From Tidjanibacter sp. (lineage in GTDB: Bacteria; Bacteroidota; Bacteroidia; Bacteroidales; Rikenellaceae), in NCBI GenBank assembly GCA_017936605.1, contig JAGBFH010000006.1, positions 186,001 through 250,000 on the forward strand: a stretch of DNA of 64,000 nt, given 5' to 3'. Shown piece after piece: positions 33,863-42,973 of the stretch (position 1 is the stretch's first letter; every line of letters starts with the position of its first letter). The notes under the pieces are model-generated. The model searched no databases. It saw only the letters and a list, made by a program, of their open reading frames with translations, and was not told the origin of the DNA. A program made the translations under genes and the position numbers.

Positions 33863-34393
33863 TTATTTTGCGGGCTCTGCGATGCCGAGCTCTTTGCGCA
33901 ACATAGGAGCAATATCAATCATCTGCTCTTTGTCGAAGTAGGCGAGCGAACCGGCAGCCATATCGAATACTGCGATGAGGCCCTGCTCTTTGGAAATTTT
34001 CTCAACTGCTGCGGTAGCCTTCTCAACGATGGGCTGCATCAGTTTAGCCTGCTGGGTCTGGAGCTCCTGCTGGCCTGCTTTGCCAAGCTCCTCGTAGCGC
34101 TGCTGGAGGCTCATAAGCTCCTGCTCTTTGCTCTGACGGATAGCGTCGGAGTATGAGTTTACATTCTTCTGATACTCGGCAACCTTGTTGTTGTACTCCA
34201 CCTGGATAATCTCGAGCTGCTCGCCCAGGTCTTTCTGAAGGCGCTCCATACCGAGCTGTACCTCCTCCATCTCGGGCATCGAGAGGATGATCTCCTGCGA
34301 GTTTACATAACCGAACTTGGGCTGTGCATAGCCTACGGTGGTGGTAGCCACGAGGGCGAGAACCGCAAGCGAAAGTTTCATCATAAATTTCAT
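33863..34393 (-). CDS. OmpH/Skp family periplasmic chaperone (second copy)
   Basis: 176 residues: signal peptide MKFMMKLSLAVLALVATTTVGYA, then FGYVNSQEIILSMPEM (Skp N-terminal strand). A long coiled-coil arm of alternating Glu/Gln/Lys follows (about 45-125), then the C-terminal AVFDMAAGSLAYFDKEQMID. Skp trimers hold unfolded outer-membrane proteins; here the gene follows bamA, which inserts them. It is a tandem paralogue of the gene at 34420-34923, and both belong to the uppS-bamA operon. Confidence 0.93.
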   Translation of the reverse strand: MKFMMKLSLAVLALVATTTVGYAQPKFGYVNSQEIILSMPEMEEVQLGMERLQKDLGEQLEIIQVEYNNKVAEYQKNVNSYSDAIRQSKEQELMSLQQRYEELGKAGQQELQTQQAKLMQPIVEKATAAVEKISKEQGLIAVFDMAAGSLAYFDKEQMIDIAPMLRKELGIAEPAK

Positions 34394-34419
34394 AGAAATG
34401 TGTCTGTTTAGAGTTTTAT

Positions 34420-34923
34420 TTATTTAACAAGTTTTATGATCTCCTCTGTGATATCAATCGTTGCCGAGTAGTAGGGAAGGGCGGTGGTGGCGATGTCCAC
34501 AATCATATCGTAGCCATTCTGCACGCCGTAACTCTTGATTGCGTTGGCAACCTTCTCGTGGAAGGGTTTAAGGAGCTCCTCCTGCTTTTTGGTGAGGATG
34601 CCGTCGGCGCCAAAGACATTCTGCTGATAGGTGGTGATTTTCTGCTCGTTGGCGATGATGTTCTGCTCCTCGGTCTTCTGCTCCTCGTAGGTGAGGCCAT
34701 CGCGTGCAATCATATAGTTCTGATACATCTCCTCGACCTTCTGGTAGGCCTCGTCGATATTTTTCTGGTAGGCAGTTGCGAGCTCGTCAATCTCCTCTAC
34801 GGCCTCTGCGTACGCCTCCATTGACTGATATACCTTCTGGGTGTTTACCACTGCATACTTCTGCGCCGAAACACCGAGTGTGAAAACCGATGCCAAAAGG
34901 GCCAAAATGATACTCTTTTTCAT
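34420..34923 (-). CDS. OmpH/Skp family periplasmic chaperone (first copy)
   Basis: 167 residues from the ATG at 34923; a GTG six bases earlier is in frame. Signal peptide MKKSIILALLASVFTLGVSA, then QKYAVVNTQKVYQSMEAYAEA and a coiled-coil arm of about 80 residues, ending DIATTALPYYSATIDITEEI. Same fold as the neighbour at 33863 with low identity, an arrangement usual in Bacteroidales. It follows bamA by 29 bases. Confidence 0.93.
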   Translation of the reverse strand: MKKSIILALLASVFTLGVSAQKYAVVNTQKVYQSMEAYAEAVEEIDELATAYQKNIDEAYQKVEEMYQNYMIARDGLTYEEQKTEEQNIIANEQKITTYQQNVFGADGILTKKQEELLKPFHEKVANAIKSYGVQNGYDMIVDIATTALPYYSATIDITEEIIKLVK

Positions 34924-34952
34924 AGTCACTATCTTTATATGGTTACTAATAA

Positions 34953-37544
34953 TTAGAATTGCTGTCCGATTACGAAGTGGAACTGGCTGCCGCTTATGTT
35001 GTTGCTGCCGTAGGGTTTGTCGAAGCCGTAGCCCCAGTCGATACCCAGCAGGCCGAATACGGGCAGGTATATTCTCACACCCACACCCAGCGAACGCTTC
35101 AGCTCAAAGGGGTTAAACTGCTTCCACGAGAGCCAGCCGTTACCTGCCTCGGCAAACACCAGGGCATAGATTTGCGATGCGGGCTCCATAATGAGCGGGT
35201 AGCGCAACTCGGCGGTGTACTTGTTGTAGACATTGGCGTAGGTGTAGGTGTTCTTGCTGGGTGTCACAGCGCCATCCTCATAACCACGCAGCGAGATGAT
35301 ATCCACACCATAGACATTGTAGCCCGACATACCGTCACCACCGACATCGAAGCCCTCAAATGGGGACTGTTTCTCGGGGGTGTAGTTGCCCAGATAACCC
35401 ATCTCTGCCCTTGTCATTACAACAAGTTTGCCATCGTTGGTCAGGGGGTAGTACCATTTGTAGCTCAACAGCCACTTGTGGTACTCAATCCATTTATACT
35501 TCTCCGAGTCGCTCATCGACGAGTAGTCCTTGTCGGGTGTGAAGAGCGAGTAGGGGGGAGTAAGCGTCAGTGAGAACGAGAACTCCGAGCCTCGACGGGG
35601 GTAGATGGGCGAGTCGGTGGAGTTACGCGACAGAAGCGTACGGAAGGTGAAGATGTTGGCCCTGCCGTTGTTGATGAGGAAGTAGTCCCAATCCTTCATC
35701 CCGTAGGCCTGATATGCCAACTCGTTGTAGATGGTGAAGTACTGGTCGGGCCACGAAAGCCTGCGACCAAGACCTGCACTGGCACCCATTGCGCGGAAAT
35801 ACTGACCATTGTCCACAAGGCCCGTGTAGGCGGTGTAGTAGTTGGTGGTCTGCTCCGACCAGTAGGCACCCACGGTGAGCGAGTTGGGCTTGGTGCCACC
35901 CAACCAGGGCTCCGTGAAGCTTGCCGAGAAGGAGCTGTAGTAGGTACCGTTGGTCTGACCGCGGATGGAGAGCTGCTGGTTGTCGCCCTGAGGATAGGGC
36001 CTCCACGCCTCCTTGTTGAAGAGGTTGCGCATACTCATATTGGTGAAGACCACGCCGAGCGAGCCGACAAACATACCGGCACCCCAACCACCGCTAATCT
36101 CAAACTTATCCGAGGCCTTCTCGCTCAGTCGCCAGGTTACATCCACAGCATCATTGGAGCCCATCACGGGGCGGATGTCGGGACGAATCTGGGTCTCGTC
36201 GAAATGGCCCATAGCGGCCAACTGACGCATAGTCTGCATCAGCAGGGCGCGGTTGTAGAGCTCACCCGGGCGAGTGTAAATCTCCCTGCGGATGACCTCA
36301 TCGTTCACCTTGTTGTTGCCCGTGATGCCCACATTGTTGAAGCGGTACTGCTGGCCCTCGAAAATCTTAATCTCCAGGTCGATGCTGTCCGAGCCGATGA
36401 TAATCTCGGTGGGCGAAATCTGCGAAGCGAGGTAGCCCTCATTCTGATAGAGAGCATTGACGGTCGAAACATCCTCGGGGTCGTCCTCCTTGCCCACACC
36501 AAGACGCTCATTGAGAGTCTTCTTGTCGTAGGCGTCGCCGGGCTTAATACCCAGAATATTGTTCAGGTGCTCGGTGGAATACTTGCTGTTTCCAACCCAC
36601 TTGATGTTGCGATAGTAGAACTTGTTACCCTCGTCGATGGTAATCTTCAGGCCGATGCGCTCGGGGCTGATAATATATACCGAGTCGCTCACAATCATTG
36701 CATTACGGTAGCCCTTCGAGTGGTAGAAGTCGATGATGTTGTCGAAGTCCTCCTGGAGCTCATCCTCCCTCAGCTTGGTGTTGTGGAAGATGTTGATGCT
36801 CTTCTGGTGAATTTTCTTCATCACCTTGCGTAGTTGCTTATCGGTGAAGACCTCGTTGCCCTCGAAGACAATCTCGCCGATGCGCACCTTCTCGCGCTTG
36901 TCGATGACGAAGGTGACATTCACGGCGTTCTTGATGACGCTGTCGTTCTCGATGCGGGGTGTGACCTCCACATTGCGCCAACCCTTGTGGATGTAGTGGT
37001 CCTTAATCTGGTTTACGCGCTTTTCGATGTTGTAGTCGGTGAGGGTCTCGGCACCGCGCTTGAGTTTGAGCTCATCGGTGAGCGTATTTTTGGCACTATT
37101 GGAGATACCCTCAAAGAGCCAGCGGAAAATCCTGGGGCGCTCGGCCAAGAGGATGTGGAGGTCCACACTGTCGCCTACGGGCGTAGCATAAATCTGCACA
37201 TCCGAGAAGTATTGCTTGCTCCACAGGCGGGTGATAGCGTCGGAAATCTCCCTGCCAGGGATGGTGATTTCGTCGCCCACGGCAAGACCCGAGGAGTTTA
37301 TCTGCATATTGGCATCGAGGAACTTAATGCCGTCGGCCTTGATGTTGCGGATGATGTACTTCTTGGGCGAAGTGTAGTCTGCCATCGGTGCATTCGGGTC
37401 GAGCGCGACGGTCAGCGAATCAGTGGTAGTGCTCTCTGCTGCCTCTTCAGCCTCCACAGCAACAATTGCGGGCTCGGTCTGTTGAGCCCACAGCGCAGTG
37501 GAAAGTAGCAGCATTGAGAGTAGGATAATCAGTCTTCTATACAT
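34953..37544 (-). CDS. bamA: outer membrane protein assembly factor BamA
   Basis: Essential outer-membrane insertase, 863 residues. Signal peptide (MYRRLIILLSMLLLSTALWA), a short acidic linker, then several POTRA domains (about 60-460), recognisable by ADGIKFLDANMQINSSGLAV, IVFEGNEVFTDKQLRKVMKK and NVGITGNNKVNDEVIRREIY. The C-terminal 16-strand barrel contains VGGDGMSGYNVYGVDIISLRGYEDG, the lid-lock region, and ends in FHFVIGQQF with the terminal Phe needed for assembly. Between uppS and two Skp-type chaperones, the standard Bacteroidales order. Confidence 0.96.
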   Translation of the reverse strand: MYRRLIILLSMLLLSTALWAQQTEPAIVAVEAEEAAESTTTDSLTVALDPNAPMADYTSPKKYIIRNIKADGIKFLDANMQINSSGLAVGDEITIPGREISDAITRLWSKQYFSDVQIYATPVGDSVDLHILLAERPRIFRWLFEGISNSAKNTLTDELKLKRGAETLTDYNIEKRVNQIKDHYIHKGWRNVEVTPRIENDSVIKNAVNVTFVIDKREKVRIGEIVFEGNEVFTDKQLRKVMKKIHQKSINIFHNTKLREDELQEDFDNIIDFYHSKGYRNAMIVSDSVYIISPERIGLKITIDEGNKFYYRNIKWVGNSKYSTEHLNNILGIKPGDAYDKKTLNERLGVGKEDDPEDVSTVNALYQNEGYLASQISPTEIIIGSDSIDLEIKIFEGQQYRFNNVGITGNNKVNDEVIRREIYTRPGELYNRALLMQTMRQLAAMGHFDETQIRPDIRPVMGSNDAVDVTWRLSEKASDKFEISGGWGAGMFVGSLGVVFTNMSMRNLFNKEAWRPYPQGDNQQLSIRGQTNGTYYSSFSASFTEPWLGGTKPNSLTVGAYWSEQTTNYYTAYTGLVDNGQYFRAMGASAGLGRRLSWPDQYFTIYNELAYQAYGMKDWDYFLINNGRANIFTFRTLLSRNSTDSPIYPRRGSEFSFSLTLTPPYSLFTPDKDYSSMSDSEKYKWIEYHKWLLSYKWYYPLTNDGKLVVMTRAEMGYLGNYTPEKQSPFEGFDVGGDGMSGYNVYGVDIISLRGYEDGAVTPSKNTYTYANVYNKYTAELRYPLIMEPASQIYALVFAEAGNGWLSWKQFNPFELKRSLGVGVRIYLPVFGLLGIDWGYGFDKPYGSNNISGSQFHFVIGQQF

Positions 37545-37553
37545 TGTGTCAAT

Positions 37554-38300
37554 CTATTTTTCGGCGGAATTGTTTTGTGGCTCGACGAGTCCGAAGCGGC
37601 GTTTGCGATGGCTGTAGGCCTCGAGTGCCTCGCGGAAGGACTCTTTGTCGAAGTCGGGCCAGAGAGTGGAGGTGAAGTAGAGCTCGCTGTAGGCCGACTG
37701 CCACATCAAAAAGTTGCTGAGCCTATACTCGCCACCTGTGCGGATTACAAGGTCGGGGTCGGGATACTCCCTTGAGTAGAGACTCTCTGATATGAGGGCG
37801 GCATCGATGCTCTCGGGCGAGAGGGAACCCTCGGCAACCCTCTGTGCCAGATGGCGCACGGTCTGCGTTATCTCGTGGCGCGAGCTGTAGTTCATAGCGA
37901 AGATGAGCGTTATGCGGTCGCCCTCGGCGGTCTCGCTCTCGATCTTGTCAATGTAGTGGTTGACCTTCTCCGAGAGAGCACTCCTGTCGCCCATAATCCT
38001 GGCCCTGACGCCCTGAGCCTTGAGCTCGGGTGTCTCGGCCACAACGCTACGGCAGAAGAGTTCCATAATGCCATCGACCTCCTCCTTGGGGCGGCCCCAG
38101 TTCTCGGTCGAGAAGGTGTAGAGCGTCAGGTAGCGCACGCCCTCTTGGGCCGCGGCCTTCAGAGCCCTACGCACAGCCTCCACACCGGCAATGTGGCCCT
38201 CGGTGCGCTCTTTGCCACGCTCCTGGGCCCAACGACCGTTGCCATCCATAATGATGGCCACGTGGGTTGGAATGTTCTTAGATATCTTATTTTCGCTCAT
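37554..38300 (-). CDS. uppS: isoprenyl (undecaprenyl diphosphate) synthase
   Basis: cis-Prenyltransferase making the undecaprenyl carrier for peptidoglycan and O-antigen. 248 residues, family length about 250. The N-terminal HVAIIMDGNGRWAQERGKER contains the catalytic Asp; TLYTFSTENWGRP and the C-terminal DLVIRTGGEYRLSNFLMWQ followed by SAYSEL are the other conserved regions. First gene of the operon with bamA; a promoter is predicted at 38320-38350. Confidence 0.97.
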   Translation of the reverse strand: MSENKISKNIPTHVAIIMDGNGRWAQERGKERTEGHIAGVEAVRRALKAAAQEGVRYLTLYTFSTENWGRPKEEVDGIMELFCRSVVAETPELKAQGVRARIMGDRSALSEKVNHYIDKIESETAEGDRITLIFAMNYSSRHEITQTVRHLAQRVAEGSLSPESIDAALISESLYSREYPDPDLVIRTGGEYRLSNFLMWQSAYSELYFTSTLWPDFDKESFREALEAYSHRKRRFGLVEPQNNSAEK

Positions 38301-38319
38301 TGCTTACAAATTAAACGCG

Positions 38320-38350
38320 CAAATGTACTAAAAACTTCTCTTATTACAAT
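38320..38350 (-). promoter_or_regulatory. promoter of uppS-bamA-ompH operon
   Basis: TACATTTG on the minus strand (38320-38327) with ATTG (38347-38350) after a 19-base spacer; one mismatch in the -33 element. Confidence 0.6.
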
Positions 38351-38381
38351 AGGTATTGGGCGGTTTTAGTAGCTCCGTGGG

Positions 38382-39269
38382 CTAAAATTTCGACTCCCTG
38401 CCGTCGAAGCCCCACATCATCTTCTTTTTTAACGCTTCGTAGAAGGATATATTTTGTGGCTTGATCAAAAAAACCTCCTCCTCGGCCTTCGTGATGGTGA
38501 ATGAGGCACCATCCTTAATCACAAAGTTTTCGTTGTCGATTGCGGCCAGCGCATAGGGGTCCCTCGACTCGATGGTGAGCCTTATGCGGCAGCTGTCGGG
38601 AACGACCACGGGGCGCATCGTGAGGTTGTGGGGGGCAATGGGTGTCAGGACCATACAGTTGCACTCGGGAGCAAGTATCGGGCCACCGGCACTGAGCGAG
38701 TAGGCGGTGGAGCCTGTGGGGGTAGCAACAAGCACTCCGTCGCTCCAGTAGCCTGCCACATTGCGACCGTCGATTTCGACCTTTATGCCTATCATTCCCA
38801 TATGCTGACGCTGTATGGAAAATTCATTGAAAGCCAATGGGAAAGCAAGCCCATCCTCAATATCTCCTTCAACTCTCAGCAGGGCCCTGCGCTCGGTGGT
38901 GTAGTTGCCGCTGAGGAGCTCATCGAGAGTCTTTTCGACCTCCTCTTGCGAGGCGATGGCGAGGAAGCCCAGGCGGCCCGAGTTGATACTCAGAATTGGG
39001 GTGGGGCGACCCTCCAAATGACGCACAGCGCTCAGCAGTGTGCCGTCGCCGCCATAGGAGAGAACTATCGAATCGTCGGTTATGACCTCGGTCATTGTGG
39101 TGTAGCTGTCGGCCATAGTGAGCCCTTTGCCACCCTTCTGGATGAACCACTCGGCGGCCAAATCGTTGACCGAAAATGCAATCTTACGAGCTCTAATGCT
39201 CTCTATCAGTGCGCCAAAAAGTTCAATGGAACTATTTTTTGAGGGGCGCGAAAACAAAATTATTTTCAT
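38382..39269 (-). CDS. nadK: NAD kinase
   Basis: ATP-dependent phosphorylation of NAD to NADP. 295 residues. The hallmark GGDGTLLSAVRHL (about residue 75) is followed by ILSINSGRLGFLA and the NAD-binding SDGVLVATPTGSTAYSLSAGG with LTPIAPHNLTMRP. Complete. Divergent from pdxJ; a -7 element is present at 39300-39307. The 81-base gap to uppS contains that operon's own promoter, so nadK may be transcribed separately. Confidence 0.97.
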   Translation of the reverse strand: MKIILFSRPSKNSSIELFGALIESIRARKIAFSVNDLAAEWFIQKGGKGLTMADSYTTMTEVITDDSIVLSYGGDGTLLSAVRHLEGRPTPILSINSGRLGFLAIASQEEVEKTLDELLSGNYTTERRALLRVEGDIEDGLAFPLAFNEFSIQRQHMGMIGIKVEIDGRNVAGYWSDGVLVATPTGSTAYSLSAGGPILAPECNCMVLTPIAPHNLTMRPVVVPDSCRIRLTIESRDPYALAAIDNENFVIKDGASFTITKAEEEVFLIKPQNISFYEALKKKMMWGFDGRESKF

Positions 39270-39288
39270 TTCACAAAATTTGTGATAA

Positions 39289-39347
39289 CTTTACACTCGC
39301 AAAATTACCTAAAACTTCCGTATAAACTAACTTTAATGGGTGTAAAG
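39289..39347. promoter_or_regulatory. inverted repeat CTTTACAC...GTGTAAAG between nadK and pdxJ
   Basis: Perfect 8-bp arms at 39289-39296 and 39340-39347 spaced by 43 bases, covering the divergent promoter region and ending one base before the pdxJ ATG. Could be an operator pair; chance is not excluded. Confidence 0.3.
39300..39307 (-). promoter_or_regulatory. -7 element (TAATTTTG) for nadK
   Basis: Consensus TAnnTTTG match on the minus strand 31 bases before the nadK ATG; no clear TTTG upstream. Confidence 0.5.
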
Positions 39348-39348
39348 T

Positions 39349-40062
39349 ATGACTAAATTGAGCGTAAATATAAACAAAGTTGCTGTAATACGCAACTCCC
39401 GCGGCGGAAATCTGCCCGATGTGCTTCTTGCAGCACGCCGAATTGAGGGATTTGGAGCGGAGGGTATCACCGTTCATCCCCGCCCCGATGGCCGCCACAT
39501 TCGCTATGACGATGTGAGGAACCTCAAGGAGTTGGTGACCACCGAGCTGAACATCGAGGGCAACCCCATAGACTCCTTCTCAGAGCTTGTGCTGGAGGTT
39601 GTGCCCACTCAGGTGACGCTTGTGCCCGATGCGGCCGATGCCATCACCTCCAATGCGGGCTGGGACACCATCGCCCATCGCGACTTCCTTGTGGCCAAGA
39701 TTAGGCAGTTCAAGGAGAAGGGAATTAGGGTGTCGGTGTTTGTGGACCCTGTGCCCGAGATGGTGCGCGGAGCCAAGGAGTGTGGTGCCGATAGGGTGGA
39801 GCTCTATACGGAGGCCTATGCTCGTGACTATCACGCCGATAGGGAGAAAGCAATTGAGCCCTATGTGGCAGCCGCCGAGGAGGCCCGAAGGTGTGGCCTT
39901 GGTCTGAATGCAGGTCACGATTTGAACCTCGACAACCTGAAATATTTTGTCGAGCGCATACCCTGGACCGACGAGGTTTCCATCGGTCACGCCCTCATAT
40001 CCGATGCGCTCTACCTGGGCCTCGAGGAGACCGTTGGCCGCTATTTGGCACAACTGAAATAG
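39349..40062 (+). CDS. pdxJ: pyridoxine 5'-phosphate synthase
   Basis: Condenses 1-deoxyxylulose 5-phosphate with 3-amino-2-oxopropyl phosphate in DXP-dependent vitamin B6 synthesis. 237 residues, TIM barrel. Seen are LSVNINKVAVIRNSRGG, ITVHPRPDGRHIRYDDV with the catalytic His/Arg region, LVPDAADAITSNAGWD, VDRVELYTEAYA-type segment and LNAGHDLNLDNL. Complete. Followed after 18 bases by the CCA enzyme gene. Confidence 0.97.
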   Translation: MTKLSVNINKVAVIRNSRGGNLPDVLLAARRIEGFGAEGITVHPRPDGRHIRYDDVRNLKELVTTELNIEGNPIDSFSELVLEVVPTQVTLVPDAADAITSNAGWDTIAHRDFLVAKIRQFKEKGIRVSVFVDPVPEMVRGAKECGADRVELYTEAYARDYHADREKAIEPYVAAAEEARRCGLGLNAGHDLNLDNLKYFVERIPWTDEVSIGHALISDALYLGLEETVGRYLAQLK

Positions 40063-40080
40063 ATTTTTTGACACAGAGAG

Positions 40081-41493
40081 ATGATAGATAAAAACCCGCT
40101 TTCGCTCCCTATTTTTCACGAGATTACCGAGATTGTCGAATCGCTCGGCCTGAGGGCCTATGTGGTTGGTGGCTATGTGCGCGACCACTACTTGGCTCGC
40201 CCGTCGACCGATATTGATGTGGTGGTTGTGGGCAGCGGAATCGAGGTGGCAAAGGCCCTCGGCCGCAGGCTGAAAACCAAGGTGTCGGTCTTTAAGACCT
40301 TCGGTACGGCGATGCTGCACGATCATCAGGGCCGAGAGATTGAGTTCGTTGGGGCCCGCAAGGAGTCCTACTCGCCCGACTCGCGCAAACCCGCCGTGGA
40401 GGAGGGCACGATTGAGGATGACCAGTTGCGTAGGGACTTTACAATCAACGCTTTGGCGTGGTCGCTTAACGAGGATTCCTATGGCGAGCTGCTTGATAGC
40501 TTTGGCGGTATGGCCGACCTCGAAAGCCAGATTATCCGCACCCCTACCGACCCCGATGTGACCTTCTCGGATGACCCTCTGAGGATGATTCGCGGTATTC
40601 GCTTTGCCACCCAGCTCGGGTTTGACCTCGCCCCCGAAACCTTCGATGCCATCGCTCGCAATGCCGAGCGCATAAAGATTGTGTCGCAGGAGCGAATCGC
40701 CACCGAACTACACAAAATTGTGGCCTCGCCAGTGCCCTCGATAGGTTTTGAGTTGCTCTCGCTCACCGGTCTTCTGCCTTTCATATTCCCCGAGTTGGAG
40801 GCGCTCAAAGGCGTGGAGGTCAGATGTGGTAAGGGCCACAAGGACAACTTCCTGCACACGCTCAAGGTGCTGGATAATGTGGCCAAGAAGAGTGACAATC
40901 TATGGCTCCGTTGGGCGGCCCTGCTGCACGATATCGCCAAGCCCCGAACTAAAGCCTTCGATGCGAGGGGGGGGTGGTCGTTCCACGGCCACGAGGTGGT
41001 AGGTAGCAAGATGATTCCCGACATCTTCCGTCGCCTGCGTCTGCCCCTGAACGAGAAGATGAAGTATGTGCGCAAACTCGTCTTTCTGCACCTAAGGCCC
41101 ATAATTCTCTCGGAGGACGAGGTGACCGACTCGGCAGTACGCCGCCTGCTCTTCGAGGCGGGCGACGATGTGGAGGATTTGATGACCCTCTGCGAGGCTG
41201 ACATCACCTCGGGTATCGACTCCAAGGTGCAGCGCTATCTGCGCAATTTTGCCCTTGTGAGAGTGAAGATGCGCGAGATTGAGGAGAAGGACCGAGTGAG
41301 AAATTTCCAACCCCCAATCACGGGCGAAATCATTATGCGAACCTATGGTTTAGAACCCTGCTCCCAAGTGGGTGAGATAAAGGCAATTATAAAGGATGCA
41401 ATCCTCGACGGCGTGATACCCAACGAGTATGATGCGGCCTACGGGCTGATGGAGAAGATTGCAGCCGAAAGAGGACTCAAAAAGGTGGAATAA
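40081..41493 (+). CDS. cca: CCA tRNA nucleotidyltransferase with HD domain
   Basis: 470-residue class II nucleotidyltransferase. The head contains [11 protein letters not shown] and the catalytic pair in [10 protein letters not shown] (about residues 42-51); [11 protein letters not shown] and the RNA-binding neck [20 protein letters not shown] follow. A C-terminal HD phosphohydrolase-type domain has [14 protein letters not shown] and [10 protein letters not shown]. The combination is usual in Bacteroidota CCA-adding enzymes. A poly(A) polymerase cannot be excluded from sequence alone, but no second copy is in the window. Five bases separate it from the FKBP gene. Confidence 0.93.
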   Translation: MIDKNPLSLPIFHEITEIVESLGLRAYVVGGYVRDHYLARPSTDIDVVVVGSGIEVAKALGRRLKTKVSVFKTFGTAMLHDHQGREIEFVGARKESYSPDSRKPAVEEGTIEDDQLRRDFTINALAWSLNEDSYGELLDSFGGMADLESQIIRTPTDPDVTFSDDPLRMIRGIRFATQLGFDLAPETFDAIARNAERIKIVSQERIATELHKIVASPVPSIGFELLSLTGLLPFIFPELEALKGVEVRCGKGHKDNFLHTLKVLDNVAKKSDNLWLRWAALLHDIAKPRTKAFDARGGWSFHGHEVVGSKMIPDIFRRLRLPLNEKMKYVRKLVFLHLRPIILSEDEVTDSAVRRLLFEAGDDVEDLMTLCEADITSGIDSKVQRYLRNFALVRVKMREIEEKDRVRNFQPPITGEIIMRTYGLEPCSQVGEIKAIIKDAILDGVIPNEYDAAYGLMEKIAAERGLKKVE

Positions 41494-41498
41494 ACTCG

Positions 41499-41903
41499 AT
41501 GGCACTTGTGAACAATAATAACGCCTACAAGGAGCGTAATCTGGAGTTTCTGGAGGAGTATGCCAAAAGGCCTGGGGTAAAGAGCCTCTATGGTGGTGTG
41601 CTCTACCGCGAGATTACCAAGGGCAAGGGCGAAAAACCCACGCCACGAAGCATTGTGACGGTACACTACAAGGGTACACTCATCAATGGTAAACCCTTCG
41701 ATGCGACCGAGAAGGGTAGGCCCGCAACCTTCCCCTTGAGGGGGCTCATTGAAGGGTGGAAAATAGCCCTCAAAGAGATGGCGGTGGGCTCGCGCTGGGA
41801 GGTGGTGATTCCCTTTAACTTGGGCTACGGCTCGCGCGGTGCGGGCGTCATAAAACCCTTTTCCACGCTCATCTTCGATATTCAACTGCTCCGCATAGAG
41901 TAA
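41499..41903 (+). CDS. FKBP-type peptidyl-prolyl isomerase
   Basis: 134-residue single-domain FKBP. No signal peptide, so it is probably cytoplasmic, unlike the lipoprotein FkpA-type enzymes. Diagnostic regions are TVHYKGTLINGKPFDATEKG (about 50-69), LRGLIEGWKIALKEMAVGSR and WEVVIPFNLGYGSRGAGVIK, ending STLIFDIQLL. The Tyr, Phe-Asp and Ile-Trp active-site positions are present. Co-transcribed with cca. Confidence 0.93.
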   Translation: MALVNNNNAYKERNLEFLEEYAKRPGVKSLYGGVLYREITKGKGEKPTPRSIVTVHYKGTLINGKPFDATEKGRPATFPLRGLIEGWKIALKEMAVGSRWEVVIPFNLGYGSRGAGVIKPFSTLIFDIQLLRIE

Positions 41904-41919
41904 AACCAAACTAAATTCA

Positions 41920-41927
41920 TACCTTTG
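41920..41927 (+). promoter_or_regulatory. -7 element (TACCTTTG) for porin gene
   Basis: Consensus match 41 bases before the porin ATG; no TTTG at the normal distance. Confidence 0.5.
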
Positions 41928-41967
41928 TAACACTACATAAGACCGAATCAATCTACTACTAAACTAT

Positions 41968-42945
41968 ATGAAGAAATTTTCACTCCTTGTTTTTGTTCTG
42001 ACTTTGGCTGTGGGCTCCTTGCAGGCACAGCATAAGATTACCCGCCTTGGCTTTGAGGTGCGTGGTGACTGGCAATACGACTCCTCTATTGGTGAGCCCG
42101 ACAGGTTGAATCACTCGGCCTTTGAGGGTAAGTTTGCCAACTTCCGTATGGATGGCACACTGTCGGAGAATCTAACCTACTCGTTCCGCTATCGCCTCCA
42201 CAAGGTGCAGAGTGATCCGTTTGCTGCAACCGACTGGGCTACACTCACTTATTCGACCGATAGGTGGGAGCTTGCGGGTGGTAAGCAGGTTGTGGCCATT
42301 GGTGGCTATGAGTACGACCGAGCCCCCATTGACATCTATTTCGCCTCGGAGTACTGGCACCAGATTGCTTGCTACCAGTTCGGTGTGAGCGCGGCCTACA
42401 AGTTGGGCGACAAGGTGGGCTCCAAACTGCTTGGCCAGCTCTGCCAGAGCCCCTACGACTTTGCGGGTCAGGGCCTCTATGCCTATAACTTTATGTATAT
42501 GAGCAACTACTCGCTCTCCTCGCTGAACCTTCTGGAGTATGCCCCTGGCAAGTTCGTTGGCTATGTGGCTCTGGGCGCCAAGGATAGCTTCGGTCCTGTA
42601 AGTGTGGAGCTCGATGCTATGTATCGCAAAGACCTGGCAGTGGAGAGGGGCGATAGCTTCTCGTTAATGGCCGATGTGGCTTGGAGGGCCTCCGATAAAT
42701 TCAATGTTTTCACCCACGCCTCCTATGATGTGAACCGCTCTCTTGTGATGCACGACCCAACCGTACTCCCCGGCACGGATATGTGGCACGCGGGTGGCGG
42801 TGTGGAGTATTTCCCTATGGGCACTGGTGATGTTCGCCTCCACGCGGCTGCAAGCTACGCCTTTGGCGATGGTCTGGGCGCACTTCACGATGGCGATATG
42901 ATGTTCCAGATGGGTCTTACTTGGCGCTTTAACATTATTAAATAG
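41968..42945 (+). CDS. porin-like outer membrane beta-barrel protein
   Basis: 325 residues with signal peptide MKKFSLLVFVLTLAVGSLQA. The mature protein is made of alternating aromatic strands (LTYSFRYRLHKVQ, WELAGGKQVVAIGGYEYDRA) and ends in FQMGLTWRFNIIK with a penultimate-strand Phe. The layout resembles OprO/OprP-type porins (short inner strands, ELAGGKQ segment). The solute is unknown; a link to the Gate-domain permease 28 bases downstream is possible. Confidence 0.82.
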   Translation: MKKFSLLVFVLTLAVGSLQAQHKITRLGFEVRGDWQYDSSIGEPDRLNHSAFEGKFANFRMDGTLSENLTYSFRYRLHKVQSDPFAATDWATLTYSTDRWELAGGKQVVAIGGYEYDRAPIDIYFASEYWHQIACYQFGVSAAYKLGDKVGSKLLGQLCQSPYDFAGQGLYAYNFMYMSNYSLSSLNLLEYAPGKFVGYVALGAKDSFGPVSVELDAMYRKDLAVERGDSFSLMADVAWRASDKFNVFTHASYDVNRSLVMHDPTVLPGTDMWHAGGGVEYFPMGTGDVRLHAAASYAFGDGLGALHDGDMMFQMGLTWRFNIIK

Positions 42946-42973
42946 GATAGAGAACTAATCACACTAACCCGAT

